A stretch of 64,000 bases of DNA from contig NZ_CP176395.1 of NCBI RefSeq assembly GCF_046244365.1, forward strand, positions 372,001-436,000, read 5' to 3'. A program made the translations under genes and the position numbers. The notes under the pieces were generated by a model. That model was not told the DNA's origin and searched no databases. It was given only the letters and a program-made list of their open reading frames with translations. Shown here piece after piece: positions 60,778 to 64,000 of this stretch; the stretch's first letter is position 1; the number at the start of each line of letters is the position of its first letter. This stretch comes from Paenibacillus_V sp046244365 (GTDB lineage: Bacteria; Bacillota; Bacilli; Paenibacillales; NBRC-103111).

Positions 60778-61836
60778 ATGACCACCACAACGATGAAGGT
60801 TATCGATTGCGACGTGCACAATATGCTGAAGAGCAGTGCGGATTTGGTTCCCTATCTGAAGGAGCCTTGGAAGAGCATGGTCGCCAATTTCGGCTTGCAT
60901 ATGCCCGGCACGTACGCTTCGCCGATCGGGGTTATGCGTAAGGATGCGATCCCTCCTGGAGGAGGCGTGGCGGCATCCGACCCGGATTTTCTGGTGGAGC
61001 AGCTGGTCAAGCCCTATCGGATGGAATATGCCATTCTGACCGGAGGCGTGTTTGGGGTTAACGTGCACCCCGACCCCGATTACGCCGCTGCCGTCGCATC
61101 GGCCTATAACGACTACCTGATCGCGGAGTGGCTGCCCCGGCATACGAGCTTTAAAGGGGCGATGATTATCCCCGTTCAGGACCCGCAGCAAGCGGTCCGC
61201 GAAATCGAGCGGATAGGGCCGCACCCGGATATCGTGGAAATTATGCTGGCTAGCGCCTCGCCGATTCCTTACGGCAACCGCCTCTTCCACCCGATCTATG
61301 AAGCGGCCGAACGGCACGGTCTGCCTATCGGCATTCATCCCGGCTCGGAGGGAGGCGGAACGTCAGGTCCGCCTACCGCTGCAGGCTATCCGACCAACTA
61401 TTTGCAGTGGCACACCTCGCTTTCCCAAAATTTCATGGCGCATCTGACCAGCCTCGTCTGCGAGGGCGTCTTCGAGAAATACCCGCGTCTTCGTTTCGTG
61501 CTCGTGGAGGGCGGCGTGGCCTGGCTGCCGCATTTGATGTGGAGGCTGGACAAAAACTACAAGGCGCTTCGCTGGACGGTGCCTTGGCTGAAACGATTGC
61601 CGAGCGAATACATTCGCGACCATTGCTTTTTGACGACGCAGCCGATCGAGGAACCGGAAGATTTCGAACAGTTGAAGCAAATATTCGATATGATCGACGC
61701 CGAGCGTATGCTTCTTTTTTCCAGCGACTATCCGCACTGGGACTTCGACGATCCGACCCGCATTTTGCGGCGGTTGCCGGAACATGCGCGCAAGCGGATT
61801 TTTTACGAGAATGCCAAGGAACTATACAATTTGTAG
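60778..61836 (+). CDS. Amidohydrolase_2 family protein (decarboxylase-like)
   Basis: The 352-residue protein has VIDCDVHNML (metal site; D-x-H form), GLPIGIHPGSEGG (metal His), RLRFVLVEGGVAWLPHLMWRLD and LLFSSDYPHWDFDDP (catalytic Asp). This outline fits the resorcylate/aminocarboxymuconate-semialdehyde decarboxylase group rather than classic amidases. GAGAGGGG gives best spacing to ATG 60778. A Rieske gene nearby suggests an aromatic or related catabolic pathway that continues past the window. Confidence 0.87.
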   Translation: MTTTTMKVIDCDVHNMLKSSADLVPYLKEPWKSMVANFGLHMPGTYASPIGVMRKDAIPPGGGVAASDPDFLVEQLVKPYRMEYAILTGGVFGVNVHPDPDYAAAVASAYNDYLIAEWLPRHTSFKGAMIIPVQDPQQAVREIERIGPHPDIVEIMLASASPIPYGNRLFHPIYEAAERHGLPIGIHPGSEGGGTSGPPTAAGYPTNYLQWHTSLSQNFMAHLTSLVCEGVFEKYPRLRFVLVEGGVAWLPHLMWRLDKNYKALRWTVPWLKRLPSEYIRDHCFLTTQPIEEPEDFEQLKQIFDMIDAERMLLFSSDYPHWDFDDPTRILRRLPEHARKRIFYENAKELYNL

Positions 61837-61931
61837 GCGAAGGTAGTTGAACGGACAGCGTAGAATCGTCCAAAAATATACGCCGAATAAGGAGCAGTAT
61901 AGGGATAGTTGGAGGAGGGGAGACAAGAGTC

Positions 61932-62696
61932 GTGAATGCGCATACATCTGCGATTGTCAATCATCGTGCACTCGTTTCCTTCTGGGATTTCCAGGAGGAA
62001 GCGGGAGAGGATCGGGTGGCGAAGGGACCTTATGCATACCGGCTGGAGGAAATGGAGGGACCGATAAAACGGGCGGAGGGCGGCTTGTTTGGGGATTATG
62101 CCGCTCAAGTGGCTTTCGGGCAATGGTGGAATTTGCCCCGTGCCGAATGCCCGGAGCTCGACTTTCACGGACGTGAAGCGAAGCTGACGATGATCGTATG
62201 GCTGAAGCGGGAAAGCCGCGAAAACCGAGGCTGCCAAGCGGTTGCGGGCATATGGAACGAAACGGAGAGCAAACGCCAGTACTGCATGTTCCTCGATCTG
62301 CGTATATGGGAAAGCGCCGATCAGGTATGCGGTCATGTTTCCTCCGTCGGCGGACCGACGCCGGGGTACGAGTACTGTATGACGACGGCGATCGGGTCGA
62401 CGCCCGTATCGAAGGAGGAGTGGCATGCGCTGGCCTTCACATACGACGGCACGTTTGCCAAAGTGTTCGTGGACGGCCGTCTCGACCGGCGGGAAGGGTA
62501 TAATCCGTACCTGTACGATGCCGGGCTTTACGAAGGAGGCCCGGAGGGGGCCGACTTTACCGTAGCGGCCGTGCACCGGGCCGGGGAGATGGGCAATTTT
62601 TTCGCGGGGACGATTGGCGGACTGGCCGTGTTCCGCGAAGCGCTCAGCGACGAGGAAATAATGGCGCTGTCCGTTAGGGCCGGCGACCTCGAATAA
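61932..62696 (+). CDS. LamG/concanavalin-like domain protein
   Basis: GTG start at 61932 with GGAGGAGGGGAG upstream. The 254-residue protein looks like a single LamG-type jelly roll: ALVSFWDFQEEAGEDR at the start, AKLTMIVWLKRESR, EEWHALAFTYDGTFAKVFVDGRLDRR and GTIGGLAVFREALSDEEIMAL at the end. No signal peptide is seen, which is odd for a carbohydrate-binding fold. It follows the amidohydrolase gene by 95 bases. Confidence 0.8.
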   Translation: MNAHTSAIVNHRALVSFWDFQEEAGEDRVAKGPYAYRLEEMEGPIKRAEGGLFGDYAAQVAFGQWWNLPRAECPELDFHGREAKLTMIVWLKRESRENRGCQAVAGIWNETESKRQYCMFLDLRIWESADQVCGHVSSVGGPTPGYEYCMTTAIGSTPVSKEEWHALAFTYDGTFAKVFVDGRLDRREGYNPYLYDAGLYEGGPEGADFTVAAVHRAGEMGNFFAGTIGGLAVFREALSDEEIMALSVRAGDLE

Positions 62697-62833
62697 CTAT
62701 TCTTTTGCTCCGTAGGGATGATGTCGGCGAATCAGGTCATTCCCGTGTAAGGTGCTAGGCGACCTCAATTAACTATTCTCTCGCTCAGCACGGACGATGT
62801 AGGCGAATCATGCCGTTCACATGCGACACTCGG
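62682..62833. repeat. 76-bp tandem duplication at the end of the LamG gene
   Basis: GGCGACCTC recurs at 62682 and 62758. The two 76-base units are similar throughout (AATAACTATTCT / AATTAACTATTCTC, GGCGAATCA in both), and the first contains the stop of the LamG gene. Confidence 0.7.
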
Positions 62834-62835
62834 CG

Positions 62836-63618
62836 TCATCGAATGATCATGCCTTTCTCGCGCAGCATGGCCGAAGGCGGGTAGCCCATCAGCTTTTTAA
62901 ATACGCGGTTGAAATACGCCTGATCGCTGTATCCGAGATAGTCGGACGCCTCGCCGATCGTCATTCGCGTCGTGAGGATCAGCTCCCGGGCCGTCTGCAT
63001 GCGCAAATGATGCATGTAGGAGATCGGAGTCAGGCCCGTCACTTCCTTGTACGTCTGAGTAATGTAGTTGGGCGACCGGTCGAGCCGCTCGGCCAGCTCG
63101 TCGAGGCGCACAGGCTCTCGGTAATGGTCGATGATATAGGTCTGGACCTCCTTGACCAGCCGCAGCTTGGCGGAGGAGAAGCGCTCCATTTCGCTCTCCC
63201 GGGCCATATGGCCGAGCAGTTCGATGACAATTCCGTGGCAGATCGTCTGGAAATGCGGCATATGGCCGAACCAGTGTTGCGACAGGATGGCGAACCGCTG
63301 GCGCAAGTAATCGAGGCTGCGCGTCCTCGTCCTGTGCAGGACGAGCGGGTCGGGCAGAGGGAACTGCTCGGGTCGTTCGATGCGGAAGTGGGCCGAATAT
63401 TTCTGGTGCGGCCCGTGCGGGTCGTCGGTACCGGAACGCAGCGTGCCGTAAGGGATGAACAGCATGTCGCCCTTCTCCAGCGGTACCGGGGCGCCGTTCA
63501 GGAAATAAGTCAGCTTGCCGCGTATGACGAGAAGCAAAATATCGGTTTCGGTTGGCGCTTCGTTTTTGTGCCAGTTCGGATGCATGTCGTCGAATACGAC
63601 AGAATGCAGCTTAAGCAT
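62836..63618 (-). CDS. AraC-family transcriptional regulator
   Basis: The protein of about 260 residues has an N-terminal cupin-like sensor (TDILLLVIRGKLTYFLNG, LEKGDMLFIPYGTLRSG) and two C-terminal AraC helix-turn-helix units (VRLDELAERLDRSPNYITQTYKEVTGLTPISY and IGEASDYLGYSDQAYFNRVFKKLMGYPPSAM). ATG at 63618 has GGAG 9 bases upstream; an in-frame ATG at 63657 lacks a site and overlaps a TATAAT. It is divergent from the Rieske gene and probably controls the catabolic genes on either side. Confidence 0.9.
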   Translation of the reverse strand: MLKLHSVVFDDMHPNWHKNEAPTETDILLLVIRGKLTYFLNGAPVPLEKGDMLFIPYGTLRSGTDDPHGPHQKYSAHFRIERPEQFPLPDPLVLHRTRTRSLDYLRQRFAILSQHWFGHMPHFQTICHGIVIELLGHMARESEMERFSSAKLRLVKEVQTYIIDHYREPVRLDELAERLDRSPNYITQTYKEVTGLTPISYMHHLRMQTARELILTTRMTIGEASDYLGYSDQAYFNRVFKKLMGYPPSAMLREKGMIIR

Positions 63619-63718
63619 CACCCGCAGCTCCGTTCCGTTTTTCTTAGTATTATACATGATTGCTCACATGAAATTGTACAAAGCTTCACAAAGACAAGAG
63701 CAGCAGGAGGGGTGAGCC

Positions 63719-64000
63719 GTGGCGTTGTATCCGGTTGCGGCCGTAGAGGATTTGCCGGCGGGAACGTCCAAAGTCGTTCAGGTTCAAGGACGTTCGATCG
63801 GCGTCTATCATGTGAAGGACGAGTATTACGCGGTTCATAATTATTGTCCGCACCAAGGGGCGGAACTGTGCAAAGGACCGGTCTGCGGGACGACGCTGGA
63901 GTCCCCGGTCTACGAATACCGTTACGGGAGAGACCAAGAAATATTGCGCTGTCCTTGGCACGGTTGGGAATTCGACCTGAAGACGGGAAAGTCGCTGTTC
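63719..64000 (+). CDS. Rieske [2Fe-2S] protein, N-terminal part (cut by window end)
   Basis: GTG start at 63719 follows AGGAGG by 8 bases. The 94 visible residues contain both cluster motifs, NYCPHQGAELC (CxH) and LRCPWHGWEFDLKTG (CxxH), typical of Rieske ferredoxins or the N-terminus of ring-hydroxylating oxygenases. The 13-residue insertion between the motifs (GTTLESPVYEYRYG) is seen in small Rieske proteins of catabolic clusters. The remaining length is unknown, so ferredoxin versus oxygenase cannot be decided. Confidence 0.88.
   Translation, partial: MALYPVAAVEDLPAGTSKVVQVQGRSIGVYHVKDEYYAVHNYCPHQGAELCKGPVCGTTLESPVYEYRYGRDQEILRCPWHGWEFDLKTGKSLF

Overview
The window looks like chromosomal DNA of a fairly GC-rich, low-G+C-phylum Gram-positive bacterium, most likely a Paenibacillaceae member (Paenibacillus or Cohnella type). 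Supporting signs are the rnr-smpB-ssrA gene order, AGGAGG-type ribosome binding sites, an HprK-family kinase, GlpP-style leaders before glpK and glpD, PerR-type boxes, a YdjO-like cold protein beside a cold-shock gene, and meso-diaminopimelate dehydrogenase. No sporulation gene, rRNA, tRNA, CRISPR array, transposase or integrase was recognised. Family assignments come from reading motifs, not from searches.

Layout. 1-2.2 kb: trans-translation block (3' end of rnr, smpB, tmRNA). 2.2-4.8 kb: a worn integration hotspot behind ssrA with three degenerate copies of the tmRNA 3' end, an AbrB/Doc toxin-antitoxin pair, a small membrane protein and a gene fragment. 4-8.4 kb: VOC and SRPBCC proteins, an ArsR regulator with an apparently leaderless promoter, and an HExxH protein. 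8.6-11.3 kb: secreted M14 carboxypeptidase and amidase sharing the same C-terminal repeats. 11.4-24.5 kb: catabolic cluster with sulfatase, GntR/solute-binding fusion regulator, divergent ABC sugar-type importer, cysteine hydrolase, two amidohydrolases and a large secreted protein with two seven-blade RCC1 propellers.

24.7-27.4 kb: catalase, frameshifted response regulator and PerR-like repressor with matching boxes. 28-36 kb: TraX, a Na+/H+ antiporter and an ArsB/NhaD-type transporter, divergently transcribed and each preceded by a related leader RNA with a terminator; XRE-cupin regulator; esterase; HprK paralogue. 36.2-41.6 kb: glpK, glpD and a second catalase. 41.6-42.7 kb: about 1 kb of tandem repeats (72-bp and 113-bp families). 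42.7-51.7 kb: two-component system with MMPL exporter, MerR/MFS pair, PDZ-Lon protease, RNA methyltransferase-like protein.

51.8-64 kb: cold-shock genes, protein kinase, GNAT, AAA ATPase, MFS exporter, ddh, a PAS-GGDEF-EAL protein, a 114-bp repeat tract, and the start of another catabolic unit (amidohydrolase, LamG-like protein, AraC regulator, Rieske protein cut by the window end). The least explained signals are the paired leaders near 30.6-31.0 kb, a three-copy structured repeat (51.8 and 58.1-58.3 kb), the palindromic repeat arrays and the serial ssrA scars.
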